From: Kalaharituber pfeilii
Taxonomy: Eukaryota; Ascomycota; Pezizomycetes; Pezizales; Pezizaceae
Direction of reading: 5' to 3'
Length of the DNA: 64,000 bases
Assembly: GCA_015179045.1 (NCBI GenBank)
Contig: WHUZ01000011.1
Span: 1 to 64,000, forward strand
Shown here: positions 48,557 to 60,434 of the stretch, piece by piece
Layout: each line of letters starts with the position of its first letter
How positions within the stretch are numbered: the first letter of the stretch is position 1
Made by a program: the position numbers and the translations under genes
Notes under the pieces: generated by a model
Seen by the model: the letters and a program-made list of their open reading frames with translations, nothing else
What the model was told of the DNA's origin: nothing
Databases searched by the model: none

Positions 48557-50282
48557 ATGACCTCTCGCCAACTGTTGGTACTCGCATTCTTCCCCGGCGG
48601 AGGGCTGTTGGCAGCACTCGCATCACCAGGTGTCATCGGCATCTCCTCACCGCCTCCAGCAGCCAGCCTAGCAGCCGGAGGACGCGACGGTGCGACAAGC
48701 CTTCCCGAGACTGTCCTCGCCGGCGGGCCCGACCCTATACACGACGACATGCCATCAGCAGGGGGCATCGACATCCTGCTAGCGCTGGGCTGGCTTGCCT
48801 GCTTCTGGTACTGTCTGGTGTGGCTCATATGCTCAATTGGGTATTTACAGATGTTGGTTGCAGACGCCCTATTAGCCGGGAGTTGCTACAGGCTCTAACG
48901 TGTGAAATGTTGTACACAGCCGCGAACGATATTCGACGCCTCGGGCCCACCTGCCCCCAGCAGACAACTTGCCATTCGTTAGCGTCCTGCGGCCAATCAA
49001 AGGGCACGACCCGAACCTATCGCTCACTCTCAACTCGACTTTTCTGCTCGAATATCCGGCACATCTGTATGAACTGCTCCTCTGTGTTGCATCCCCTCAT
49101 GATCCTTGCGTGCCCATCGTGCGTGCGCTGATCGCGCGGTACCCACAAGTGAACGCAAAGCTTGTGCTGGGCGAGGAGGATGTTGGTCCGAATCCAAAGA
49201 TCAGGACGCTCAGCAAGGCGTACAGGGAGGCGAAAGGGGACATTATGTGGATCCTCGACAGCAATATTTGGGTGGAGCCAAGCATTCTCGGGAGGAGCGT
49301 GAGGAAACTCTGCGGAATTGACGAGTTTGGACGAGAGTCCAGGCTGCCGTACAAATTCGTGCATCACCTCCCGATTGCAGTGGATTGTGCAGAGGAGCCC
49401 CTTGCCGGGATTGACCCCCCGTCGCGCTTTGTAGACAAGCCTACGCGGCCATTTGGTGGGCGGCTTGAGGAGGCGTTCCTTTCGACGTCCCATTGCAAGT
49501 TCTATACAGCCATCAATGCAATTGCCATCGCACCATGCGCTCTCGGAAAGTCCAACATGTTCCGCAGGTCGCATCTGGCTGCAATCACGCCGGAAGCGAC
49601 TCCTGGGATTCTTAATTTTGCGTACAATATCTGTGAGGATCATATGATAGCTGAGCATATCTGGAAAACCAAGCTACCTGAAGAGCTCAATGAAGGAAAG
49701 AAGTTGGGTAAGCACGCGCTCGGAGCGGATCTGGTGTTCCAGCCAGTCTCGGGGTTCGGAGTGAGAGATTACTGCGAGCGTAGGACCAGATGGCTGAGGG
49801 TGCGAAAATACATCGTTTTGCCTGCAACATTGGCAGAACCTGCCACGGAGAGCCTCCTCTGCAGCCTTATCGGAGGCCTTGGTTTCTCAAAATTAGCACA
49901 CGCCTATGATCTATGGCAAGGAGCACAGTGGTCCACATGGAGTACTGTAGTTTGCTTCTGGGTTCTCAGCGTCGCACTGTGGTCATTTTGCGATTACATT
50001 AACTTCAGGCTTATCCACGGGTTCGGGAATATTGCACTCGATAATAATACTCCTCATTTTATCCGAGATGCTCGGGAGAAGAAAATTCGCCGGAAATGGG
50101 AAGAGTCTCTTTTCGGATGGCTCTTACAATGGCTAGGACGTGAAACGTTGGCATTGCCTATATTCCTGTGGGCTTTGGTTCCGGGTGATGTGTACTGGAG
50201 GGGAGGAAGATATCGGGTAGGTTGGGATGGCAGGGTCAAGGAGGTGGGAGGGGACAATGGGGCCGGAAAGAGAACAGAATGA
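48557..50282 (+). CDS. Ceramide glucosyltransferase (GT21)
   Basis: This enzyme transfers glucose from UDP-glucose to ceramide, making glucosylceramide in Golgi or ER membranes. Two exons (48557-48840, 48920-50282) encode 548 residues. The intron is fixed by phase, joining CSIG to RERYSTPRAHLPPADN. An N-terminal membrane anchor (IDILLALGWLACFWYCLVWL) precedes the GT domain VSVLRPIKGHD. Catalytic landmarks are DSN (about 208), GKSNMFRR (about 304), ED of EDHMIAEHIW (about 334) and the (Q/R)xxRW motif as RRTRW (382-386). The C-terminal membrane helices and the ending GRETLALPIFLWAL, then YRVGWDGRVKEV, are typical. The first 64 residues are Pro/Gly-rich and unusual for the family. The in-frame ATG at 48749 (MPSAGGIDILL, 484 residues) gives a conventional length and may be the true start. 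Confidence 0.92.
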
Positions 50283-50444
50283 GGCTTATCGGTATAAATA
50301 GGAGAGCCAGCTTTATGCCCTCCCGGCTCTTGAAAAAGCAACTCTGTGGAAAGAAAGAATTACTCGAGCACGATGCAGAGGCGTTTTATGAGGCTCACTC
50401 GCACGCTCTTCAATTTGCTTTTTTGTTTTTTCCCTACTTAATTT

Positions 50445-51293
50445 ATGGCATGTGAAGTATTGTTCTCTTTTCTGGTGCATTCAGGAAGAGTCTTATATCA
50501 AAACTGTGCAATCATTCGCCCTTGTTTATATTATTCTAATGATGATGATTTATGCGATTGCACGTTTCTGGGTTGTAAGCATGTGTCCCGTGCCCCGCCG
50601 CATACGGTGATCTTTCCACTCGTCCACGCATGTAGGCCATGTGCGCCAGATACGCCCTGCGGCCGCCGTGAGACGACTGCGTCGTGCTGCTGTCCAGGCC
50701 ACGATGCGCAGCTCCTTTATGCCCGTCGTCACCGGCTTTGTGGCTGGACGGCCGCCAATGACCTGAGTGGTGCACGTGATCTATCCCCCGAGCGTGACCG
50801 CGACCCAGGACTACTTACTTCAGCAGTGAGCCGGGCGCGGGCCTGCTCGCAACTGAGGACTCGTCTGCTGCACTCATCTGCTGTGATCCCGTCTGCTTTG
50901 AAAAAGGCTTTGGGGAAGAGATCTAGACAAGTAAGCATCAACCCCCAAAAGCAACATGGTTCTACTTCCGTTTCACCGTCCGTTACCCCTCCCCAGACAA
51001 ACAATCTCCTCTCAGCAGACACCTTGCCACCGATGCCCAACCCCCCTCCCCCGCTGAACGCATTCCTACCGAGTGAATGCACCTCCTGCGTCCAGCTGTC
51101 CCTCATCGACAGAAAGAGCACGCTGTCAAGTCCCTCTCTGCCAGTGAAGCTTGTCCAAGCTCGATGGAGAGTGTCTGAGATGAACCCGTTGCACACATCC
51201 ACGGTGCTCAATCAGATCATGTGCGTACCCGATCAATTGGAAGCTCACGTTTCCAATAAACTTTTTCTGCCTTCACACGGCATCCAAGACTGA
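50445..51293 (+). CDS. Uncertain open frame, 282 codons
   Basis: A single open frame is rich in Ser, Pro, Arg and Cys, without recognisable domain, signal peptide or membrane helix. The opposite strand (50729-51211, 160 codons) is also open over much of the same GC-rich sequence, which weakens the case. It begins about 160 bp after the glucosyltransferase stop and may partly be that gene's 3' untranslated region. Confidence 0.2.
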   Translation: MACEVLFSFLVHSGRVLYQNCAIIRPCLYYSNDDDLCDCTFLGCKHVSRAPPHTVIFPLVHACRPCAPDTPCGRRETTASCCCPGHDAQLLYARRHRLCGWTAANDLSGARDLSPERDRDPGLLTSAVSRARACSQLRTRLLHSSAVIPSALKKALGKRSRQVSINPQKQHGSTSVSPSVTPPQTNNLLSADTLPPMPNPPPPLNAFLPSECTSCVQLSLIDRKSTLSSPSLPVKLVQARWRVSEMNPLHTSTVLNQIMCVPDQLEAHVSNKLFLPSHGIQD

Positions 51294-52384
51294 CAGACGT
51301 CAGCCTAACAGCTGGTGACGGATGTGACCCTGCGGTCATAGCATGGCACCCTGGTATATGTGCAACAGGCATCATAGCTTCTTCAGGAACACAAGTTAGC
51401 ACACGAACAGGGCTGATCAGTTGACGTGGTGTAGTCTGACGTACCGTTATCGATGATGAGCCGTTAATGCGGAGAGAGGTCAGATACAGCAAAACGACTG
51501 GAGGATACAGGTTGAAGCAGTGGCACATGTGTATACAAGCCCCCACCCAATTCCTTACCTGCCGTCATCATATCCTCCACAATGTTCCACCCGTGCCTAG
51601 CACCCAAGCTTCCCTCAGGAGCTCTTCAATGTTGAGATCGACAGGGGTTTCATTGACCCGCAGTGCTCCAAAGTGGGTATCGAGCTACCTTCAAGGGTCA
51701 CAACGCGAAAAAATATACCTCCTGACGGATAGTGAAGATGCAAATACCCAGACGTCAAAAGAAAAAAAACAAGGTGTACATATAAACCACTGAAGTGTCA
51801 TCATTTCTTTGCATACGGCTGTTTTATTCGAATCAGTAACCTCGAAACTGTGTTTTGGGAGTGGCAAATACGTCAGAAATCGCCAGCACATTGCTCAACA
51901 CAAGGCACTAGTCATTACAGCGGAGTCAACAATTGGAGAACTGTGATAGTTGTTGGGGGGAAGCAAGCGTTGCCTCATAGTAGCTCAATTTGGCGGTCTG
52001 GGGCTGGAAGAACCACGGGGAGACGTGTAACCTGAGCAGGAGCACTTTGGCATACATGCTGTGACGATGAGAATAGGGACTGGACTGGTAGGATCGATCT
52101 GCAGCCCGTCAGCATCCCCGGACATCACATGACGGATTAGGAGAGGTGAACAAGGCTCTGAGATTCTTTTGCCTCAAAATACCGACCCTGTGTGGTGCAG
52201 TTGATTGATAATTTACCTTTGTACTACGAGGATTCGTTTCCTCTTCATCATTTTCTCATTGCGGGAAATCTGTGGCTCTGACACGTTTTCGAGCCGTTTT
52301 TCCCGCATTGAAATACCATCTCCCGTTCAGCCTTAACCTCCCTTTTGTGTTTTTTGGTTTGCTGCAGCCAGGGCTTTTCCGCGG

Positions 52385-52579
52385 ATGCCCCCTCGGCTCT
52401 GTTTTCCAATTATCTTTTTTCTCATATACTGGGTTCTACTTTGGTTGCTAAGCCGTCTTGACGCAGCTCCTGCATTGCTTGAATCCGATCTTCAGGGTTT
52501 GTCAGCTCTGGGAAGCAGATTCTGGGCCCGCACTCTGATCACCGCCGTGAAGGTATCAGATATGGAGTTTTCTGCATGA
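52385..52579 (+). CDS. Uncertain short frame with signal-like N-terminus
   Basis: The 64-codon frame begins MPPRLCFPIIFFLIYWVLLW then LLSRLDAAPA, resembling a secretion signal with a possible cleavage after Ala. A GTATCA sequence near the end could be a splice donor with a CCACAG acceptor at about 52594, but no convincing second exon follows. It may be a small secreted protein or chance. Confidence 0.2.
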   Translation: MPPRLCFPIIFFLIYWVLLWLLSRLDAAPALLESDLQGLSALGSRFWARTLITAVKVSDMEFSA

Positions 52580-53171
52580 TTCGTCGTGGCCACAGTAGGG
52601 CTTGCCATCATGTCATGCTTATTCGCTACGCTCCGAGAGAAGTATCATCATAGGTACCATGGGTATGCAACTCTCTTTGCTACTCACGCCAGAAGACACG
52701 TGGACGAACATCTATGTTAGCATGATATCATGGGAATCTCATTCTGGCCTCATCTCTACTTTTAAGCAATGGAAACGGTGCACGAGGTCCGTGGAAATAC
52801 GAAAGGGACGCAATTCCCCTAATCGGGTGCGTTGAGAGCGCAGCGCAGTTACTAACAATGTCATTTCGGTATATTGAACCGAAGACCTCATAGAACGTTG
52901 GACCTCTTGGAATTTGGTGTAGGGGAGATTGTTTGCTGGCACTTTGCTGTACACATTTTTCCAAGGAAGGGATTGGATAGACGTTATTACCCCACCACTC
53001 AAGCAAGCAGAGGCGGAGGCATATGGGTAGCTAAGGGGACGGTAATAAGGCATATAAAGGACCACGCTCGGTGGGGAAGTGGGGTGATTTATCAGAGTCT
53101 ATCGCAAGCTCTTACGCTCTTGGAAGATTGATATTTAAGCCTTCAGTTCTTCAGTCCCTACCCTGCACAAA

Positions 53172-54025
53172 ATGGTGAGTTAAGGACGTTTATACACTTC
53201 ATTGCTTTCCCTCACTGACATTTCTCAATGACACAGGTTTCGTACTTAATTTTCATCCAGGAGCTATGGTGGTTATCACCCACCAGCCGCGCTGCAAGTC
53301 CAGATACGCTGGAAGTACGACGAGCACACTTTAATGAGGGCGATTCTTGGTGGTTTCAGTATGATATGGACAGTGGGTCACTTGCACAGGTGTCACCTAA
53401 TGATATGGATCCTGAAACAGGAGGGCCAAAGGGATATACAACGGATTCTGTGACAACACTCCTCTATTGCGAAAAAGATGGCTATAGTGCAATTGAATAT
53501 CATCCTTTCAGAAGGGAGGATGAAAACTGGCACCATTGGTGGTCTTTAGGGTTTAGGCTCAATGAGGAGGATGGAAACCGTAGCTATACGATTGCGCGGC
53601 ATCACGAGCCAGATCAGCGCAGGTCCATTACAGGACACAGTGCGCGATGGTTCAATCTATTCCGGAATACTTTACACCATCATAATGCGCAAGAGTCCCG
53701 AAGTGCGCTTCCACTGAAGGGTGCTGTCTCTTTGCTGTGGGCGTTAGCATCCTTCCAGTTTTCAGCGAATGATCTTTTGACGAGGCTACCGGCAACAGTT
53801 ACTCGACCGGATTTCATTGAGTTGCCAGGCATGACAGAGGGCAACAGGGGAGAGCCGTACGTTCCTGGGAGTATGTAGACTTTTTTCAATCATCAGTTTT
53901 GATGTATATGTGTATTCGCTTACATTTACTAAGAGTTTGCAGGGACATCGACGAGAGCACTAGCCGTCGAAATCTGGGTGCCAAATGATCACAATGTTCG
54001 ACCAAGACCAATTATCTTGCTTTGA
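53172..54025 (+). CDS. Orphan three-exon protein, 239 residues
   Basis: Exons are 53172-53174 (the start codon alone), 53237-53870 and 53943-54025. Donors GTGAGT and GTATGT and acceptors ending CACAG and GCAG are good fungal sites, and the frame closes exactly at 720 nt. Without intron 1 the ATG meets a stop after two codons. Without intron 2 the protein stops two codons into the intron. The protein is Trp- and His-rich (SWWFQYDMD, NWHHWWSLGFR, LHHH), has one moderately hydrophobic stretch (GAVSLLWALASFQF) and ends AVEIWVPNDHNVRPRPIILL. There is no convincing signal peptide and no family I recognise. The clean gene structure with lineage-restricted sequence suggests a young or fast-evolving gene. 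Confidence 0.6.
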
Positions 54026-57000
54026 GTGAGACCTCCATCACACTGGATAATAGCTGCTCTGTCTCGACACTATTCCAGATTCAACTTTTGCATCAGAAGA
54101 CAACGACAACGGCAGCGACAACGACAAAGACGACAACAAATACGACAACACATGGTACAACAATCGAACACAATTGTCTTTGCCAGTCCGTAGATGTCAT
54201 TTTTTCCTCTCTGGCAATTACTATGCAGGGAAAATTCGCATGCTTTGGAGTTTTTTGTCATCGTTTTTCAACAACTTATTCTAACTTTATCTTTGTTCGG
54301 GAACCATAATGTTTTATGCCATAGTGCATTTTGATCCCTTTGTTCCCACCACTTCTCCACACGCACAATTAGGAGTCGGCACTTGTGGAAGTTTTGGTTT
54401 TGCCTGTTGCTTTTCTTGAACCCCTTGTTATTTTTTACTTGGTTTGCAGCGTTAGTCTTTGGCGAGGGGGGCTTGTTGTATTTTTCTTCTTTGAATGTGT
54501 GTTTTACAAAATCCATGTCCATCATTGTCAAGCGGGGTGGCTTACGTGGATGTTTTCTCTTTTCTACTTCGTACTCTGTCTTTTATCTATTTTTGAGAGG
54601 ATGTTTTGGTTGTTTTGCATTGAGCTTAAACCCATAGCCAGCATTCATTTGGGTGACTATCACTTTGTTTTTTTGTTCTTACGCTCATGTGTATGCCCCT
54701 TGCGCTGTACTCTTATTTTTCGATGTTGATTATTTTATTTGCGTTTGTGCTCTATCCTTTTGAGGCTTTGGATTTTATCTTTCTTTTTTTTATCCATATG
54801 ATACCGTTTTGTCTTCCCTCCTAAACGGATGGTTAGCATTGGCGGTGTCACTCTAGTTCGCTACTGCTATGGTCGATGTTTTTTTCTATCCTGCCTCTTG
54901 CGTGTGCTTTTTGAACTTGCAAATCCATGCACATGTTTGCAATTGCCCACGACAGACAAATTTGTCAGATGTTATTTGTTATTTACACTGATAGCTAATA
55001 CTTTCTACTACTTTTTTCCGTGGGTTACCTCTTCAAGCTTCTGAGCATTCATGTTATAGATCAAATGTACTGCGCATACCCGCACCCCTCCTCTAGCTTC
55101 CCACCCCATGTCATATCTTAGTATGTTCTTCTACCCCTGGTCAATTTTTTCCTCTATGCAACTCTTTCTATCACTCCCGCAATTTGTAACCGGTCCCCAG
55201 CAGAGCAGAGCAGGTAATGAGTGGATGGTACAAGGCAAGAATATGCGAATACTACTATTACATATATAGAAGTGTATTACCACTAGTATCAATTATGAAA
55301 GCAACGCGCGCGACACTTCAGAGGACCCGGTCCATCGGAATTGGAGTTTCTTTTCGCGCTTTCCTTCCCTTTTTTTTTTTTTTTTTTTTTTCTTCTCATC
55401 GTCATTCTTTTCTTTTTTCTTTTTTCTTTTTCTCTTCCTTTCTATTACGGATACAAAGAGAATACATTTGCTGGGGTAATTCCCCATGCTACCATGCTTT
55501 ATTTTATTTTGATTCAGAAACGGCAGCCGAAAACGGGTTGCCCGTCCTATCGCTGTGCGCTGTTGCAAAATTCAGGCGCATTGGATCAAAGGAAGTCAAA
55601 ATAAGTTCACACCGCCACCTGCGCTACAAAAGTTAAGCGCAGTTATCGCGGCGTGAAAGCATCAGTTTCACTCGCTAGCGCCAACGACAGCACCAACGCA
55701 AGCATCAACATCAAAGTAACCTAAAGTTTTTCATGTCTGAAAGTTATGCTCAGAACTGGACCACTAGGACAGTCCAATTACCAGTCCTGGGTATCTCTGT
55801 CAAGTAGCTGTACTGTGCCTACATGTCGCTATCCGCCATGCACGTTAGCATCAACGCCGCAATATATTAGCTCTGGCGCCATCGAGAGCTCAGGCTTACT
55901 CATGGCACAGTTTGCAACATTCCTGTCCACTGAAACCATGATCACTAGTTTACTGTATATTACGACGTCCACGCATGCAGCAAGGGTATCGGTGCCAACA
56001 ATGACAACAATAAAGAATTTATCTTTTCAATTGCATTGTCTCACCCACATCACAGACATTTCATAATCGATTCATTAATTTATCGAAAAAAAGAAGAAGA
56101 GAAAACCGGCCTAATCCTGTTTTTGGTTATGGGCCATGAACTATGATCGCCAGATCTACGTGATGGTTGGCAAAATGCATGCTGCAAGCCGGACCGGGGT
56201 TGCTGGCCGGGTGGTTCGTGGTGGGGATGGAGGGAGAGATTGAGGAATTCTGTGCTCTGTCAGTGGGTCGTGCTGGAATGCTGAAGGTGGGGGCTGGAAA
56301 TATGAGAATCAGAAGGGTGAATTGGTTAAAAGAGTGAAACAGCGTAGTAGTAATACTGCATCCTGCGCTTGGTCAGCTTTTGGGAAGTTTAGGAGCTCGC
56401 AAGAGAGGAGAGGGGTGGTTCAGTGAGAGCAAGCGATAGCAATACAGAGACGAGTTGATGAAGAGTGAAAGAAGCAGCGAGAGCTAGTACTTAGTTCACT
56501 GCTATTAAGTTTGTATGGATTGATGTAATCATAAGGGTACCACCAACATGTCCTTGCGTACCTGTACGTTGACGTTGACGTTCACTGGCGACCGCATGTG
56601 CGCAGGGGTTCAGTTTAGCGGACAGGGACCCCGGGCGGCAGTTCCACCAGAGACATAGGTACCGAGGCCGCGAACCATTGGCCTCCAGGTAGGGGTTTAG
56701 GCATCCTGAGAGGCTGACGGTGAAGGTTACTCGGTGGGTGGTGGTTGGCCGGCAATGATGCGGGCGGCGGGCCAGCGCAGGCTTGCCTGGAGGTGAGGAA
56801 TTGGGGGGGGGGGGATCAACGAGGGGTCGCAAAGCGCTAAGGCGTGTCAGTTGTGCTTGCATGCGTGAGCTCTGTAGTCTGGTTGCATGAGCGCTGGAAA
56901 CATGCACCAACTCTGCTCAGTTAGGGACGGGGACAGCGAGGGGAGGACGACTGAGAGCGGACGCTGCAGCAGGTACCTAAGATATGGCCCTTCGCAATGT

Positions 57001-58201
57001 ATTTAGTTCAAGGCAGGAATGAATCCGCACATGCGAATCCACGCTTGAACAGGCCCCGGTACGTAAATGCGAAACCTTAACGCTTCTTGATCAGTGCTAA
57101 GCAAAGAGCCATGCTCACTAGCATGCTTCATTCGCAAGCCCAAGTAGTGCACACGAAAGAGCACTAGCATTGGTGCGACAAACAACAAGAACTTGCATAG
57201 ATACAGCTCCTGCTATCGATGTAATTGTCTGCAACGTCGCTGATCGAGCCCCCAAGCTTGCATATGTTCAAAGTAAACGAACCGTTTTCCGACTACCCAA
57301 GGATAGTGCCAGAAGCGGCCATGAAGGCGAGCGAATGGTTGTGCTGCAATGTCGCACCAATTATGGATCTATTTTGAGGAAATTGTTTCAACAAGCCGGC
57401 ACGACGAAGCCACGTTCGTGATCTGCTAGGGCGGTGGATGAGAGTGCTAAGAACTAGGTGTGTGTATATCCGGGGACCTGAATATCGGGATGCCAAACTG
57501 GCGTGTGGGATGGGCCAAATTGAGTTGGTTTTTGGACTGGTCAGGGTGTGGGCACGAGAGAGGCTGTCCCGGTAACAAGGGAGTGATCTGTGAGAGAGGA
57601 TAAAAGTGCTAGAGGAAGGTGGATGCGAGCCGTCACTGGAGCTGTCATTGGTGAATTGCAAGTTGGTCCAGGCATATGTGGGTGTCAGGTATGCAAGACA
57701 CTGGTTCACTACAACATCAGAGACTACTACTTACTTCCTAGGAGTCTGGTTAACTTCTTAGGGCTGCTATGAGTTCCCATTTCAGATAGGCATCTCCACA
57801 TCTCCCCCGTTCGCTACCGCTCCAAGAAACATAAGCCAAAGGCTACGAGGCTTGCCTTTCGAACCTGACAAGATATGCGTGTTGCGCTGGTAGGTGCCAC
57901 ATCCACTCATATGGCGATATCAAAGTAACATCAGTAACGCGATAGTGCCCCCTGGATAAAAAGGCTTCACGATGTGTCTCATTGGCGCCTGCTTGCATAT
58001 ATGTACGCCGTTCGTTGTAGCATACTTAGTCTTGTTGCTTGACGGCTGACAATGGTTGACCAAGGTTGTGCAAGCTGTTGAATTTCAGTCTTCTGAAACT
58101 TAGTCTCGTGAAAGAAACGAGAGTGGCCGTGCCTCAACTGAGTACAGAGTGAGCTTTGATTGGACTGTAAGATTACCACAGTTTTGTCAGGTGTCCCCTT
58201 A

Positions 58202-58204
<3 letters not shown>
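54026..58204. other. Intergenic, T-rich in part, no supported gene
   Basis: 54200-55450 is T-rich on the plus strand with hydrophobic artefactual frames. 56740-56820 is G-rich with a run of 12 G at 56803-56814. The frame at 57170-57421 has no recognised domain. A run of 31 T sits at 58205-58235. Confidence 0.4.

Positions 58205-58235
<31 letters not shown>
58205..58235. repeat. T31 homopolymer
   Basis: Thirty-one consecutive T. In the minus-strand sense it is an A31 tract placed after the coding remnants at 58706-59795, as a retroposed poly(A) tail would be. No target-site duplication was identified. Confidence 0.8.
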
Positions 58236-58705
58236 CTGCTTTCCTCTCCCCGCCATGTCTCGCATACGTACGATGTGGAACATCGGACACTTGCACCATA
58301 CCATGATACCGTCCAAGAGCTTCTTATACGCTGTGCTATTAGATCAGATAAGCGACTCAACTGTCATCAGGGGCCCACAACCCATCGGATGCTGGAAACG
58401 AAAAACTTTTTAACAGTGAGTTGATGCCTAGGCAAAGATTGAACCAGTCAACACCGTTTGTGTGCGAGGCCTATCTTAACTCAGGTAATGATTCGTCCGG
58501 TTTTGTGATCCCTTCTGAGATGCAAAGGCTCTATTGGGCATCTGAGATAAGCGCCGTGCCTTGACCCTGTAAGAGTGCATGTGTGTTTGAAAAGTGACCA
58601 TAAGTTTAAAAGTTCTAACAGGGCTTAATTATACGCTTATGCTATCTGTTACGTAAGTATCAGTTCAATATATTGTACGTTAGAGCGTAAAGAGTATCAT
58701 CCATT

Positions 58706-59795
58706 TCAAGCAGGAAGCGCTTGAATCTGAGTTGCCTTTGTGACGCAACTTCCCCTTTCTTGAGTATTCATGGTCCACCTGTTGAAAAGTATGTGATGAA
58801 CAGAAGCACCTACAGAAACTGCAACAGCAATTGCATTACCACATGGATCGAGGCGGACAGTATTAAGCAGCGGACTTTCGGTCCGTGGTAGCTGCAACTC
58901 GTAGATCGTATCACACATTTACAGTACGACCAGTCCTCCTGGATCAGCTCCGAGGGCAGCAACAGATTTCAAGATCAAGTAATACTCAGCTGTAGTTGGC
59001 GGCTGTGGGTGGTCGGGGACAATCCGAAATATGGGTTCATACAATATCCAGTTGGGGAGAATCCAATAAACGGTTTGACTGTACCCACAGATACTTACGT
59101 GAATACTGGCTAGAATAGTAAGAAGCCCTTTTAAAAGAAGAATGTTGATCTTGAAGAACTTTATTAGCGAATGTTATTACGGCAAACTCAATTCATATGC
59201 AGAAGCCTTAAAACTGTGTCCGCTGATGGTTAGTATATTTTCAACTTTCAATCCCAAGCACTTGCACCAGTGTACTTTCTAGAGATACCAAGTATGAACT
59301 TACCATGCAACAGTGGAAGCACGTCCTCCAAGTAATCATAAGGTGTCTTGCGCAATTCGTTCAATCCTGCAGGTAACTCATTATTAACATTCTGCAGGTT
59401 GTTTACCAAGTCAGAGGCGGGAGCTAATTTCAAGTGACCTTTAACAGCCTTGTAAATGTTAGGGATTGCGTGTATTGAAACAAGTCAACGACATCTGCTT
59501 CTGGTATACGTAGGTAGGAATGTGGTGCGACTGGTATTAGGGAGCTCAACTTTGAGATCTTGCTTTCTTAGATGTCTGCCTTCATCTAGCGGCCGAGGCT
59601 CGCCTCTCAGAGTCGGGCAACCCAATTCTAGCAGCCTTGAGTTCGGTGCAGGGTCCTGCAAGAATGAAACGTTAGACGTATGGATTGCTCAACTGCTCGT
59701 GCTCCTTTTAGTCTGCCTAGTCGTACCTTCAAACTCCTCAAGCAATAACTATAGATAGGTATTAATTCGCAAGGAGCTTAATTGTGGACTGGTGA
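58706..59795 (-). pseudogene. Intron-bearing coding remnants, unknown family
   Basis: Two minus-strand blocks look coding. The right block reads IPIYSYCLRSLK (to 59727), a plausible 71-nt intron (59656-59726), then DPAPNSRLLELGCPTLRGEP onward, a TGA near 59496, and HLKLAPASDLVNNLQNVNNE to LPLLH. It ends at a canonical GTAAGT donor (59303); a TACTAAC branch-point and ACAG acceptor (59214) follow. The left block reads TVYWILPNWILYEPIFRIVP and on to ADPGGLVVL, then TAA (58919-58921), then MCDTIYELQLPRTESPLLNT to the end at 58706. Both internal stops could arise by single C-to-T changes (CGA, CAA). I cannot name the family. A weak ankyrin-like feel in the left block is not enough for a call. Confidence 0.35.
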
Positions 59796-60400
59796 TGATG
59801 TAAGTCCTTAAAGAGTCTTTGGGAATTTCCAAGCAGATCCGTGGCGTGAATAGCTGTGTCTGTTGCACATGCTTAATGCTCTCAAGCTCGATCTATAGGC
59901 AAAGTGTGGTAACTGAGAATAGGAGGCTGAAGATAATGGGACAAATGATGATTGCGAAGGACATGTATGTCACTTGCTGCACAAAATTCCTCTAGACTCA
60001 GCACAAACGACTAGGCCTGCCTTCCTGTAAGTGGGAAGTCATTGTGCATTGCAGATTCCGCTGTTGCGTCTTCACCCCCACGCTTGTGTAACCAGCCGTC
60101 CGCACATTGGTAACTGACGAATTGGGCCGGATTGAAAGACCACAATGTCACATCAGTGCCCAATGAACTCCAGATGAGGGCCAAGTATGATTTTTTAGCG
60201 GACTAGTTGCATAATCACAGTATTTTCGCTAAAGAATTTGTTCACATAGCTAGAAGGATACCTTGAAGCAGAATAATGAGATGTGATGGTCGATGAATAT
60301 GTAAAAAGACAGAAAAATACCTGACCAGAAGCAAGAAGAACGGTCTTTCCATTATATCTAATTACCTTTTAGGGGCACTATTTTTTTAAAAAAAAACTTG

Positions 60401-60432
<32 letters not shown>
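60401..60432. repeat. A32 homopolymer
   Basis: Thirty-two consecutive A preceded by CTTG and a T7/A9 stretch. It is similar in length to the T31 tract 2.2 kb upstream. Confidence 0.85.

Positions 60433-60434
<2 letters not shown>

Larger units (their letters stand above)
50283..53171. other. Intergenic, weak open frames only
   Basis: This region separates the glucosyltransferase from the orphan gene. It holds the ambiguous frames at 50445-51293 and 52385-52579, described separately. A TATA-like ATATTTAA lies near 53131-53138, about 35 bp before the orphan gene's ATG. Confidence 0.4.

Noticed and set aside
48283..48828. 181-codon minus-strand frame
   Set aside because: Runs antisense to the first exon of the glucosyltransferase in GC-rich DNA; no domain.
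54829..55636. Hydrophobic plus-strand frames in T-rich DNA
   Set aside because: Composition artefacts (Phe/Leu/Ser runs from T/C tracts) with no start context or splice structure.
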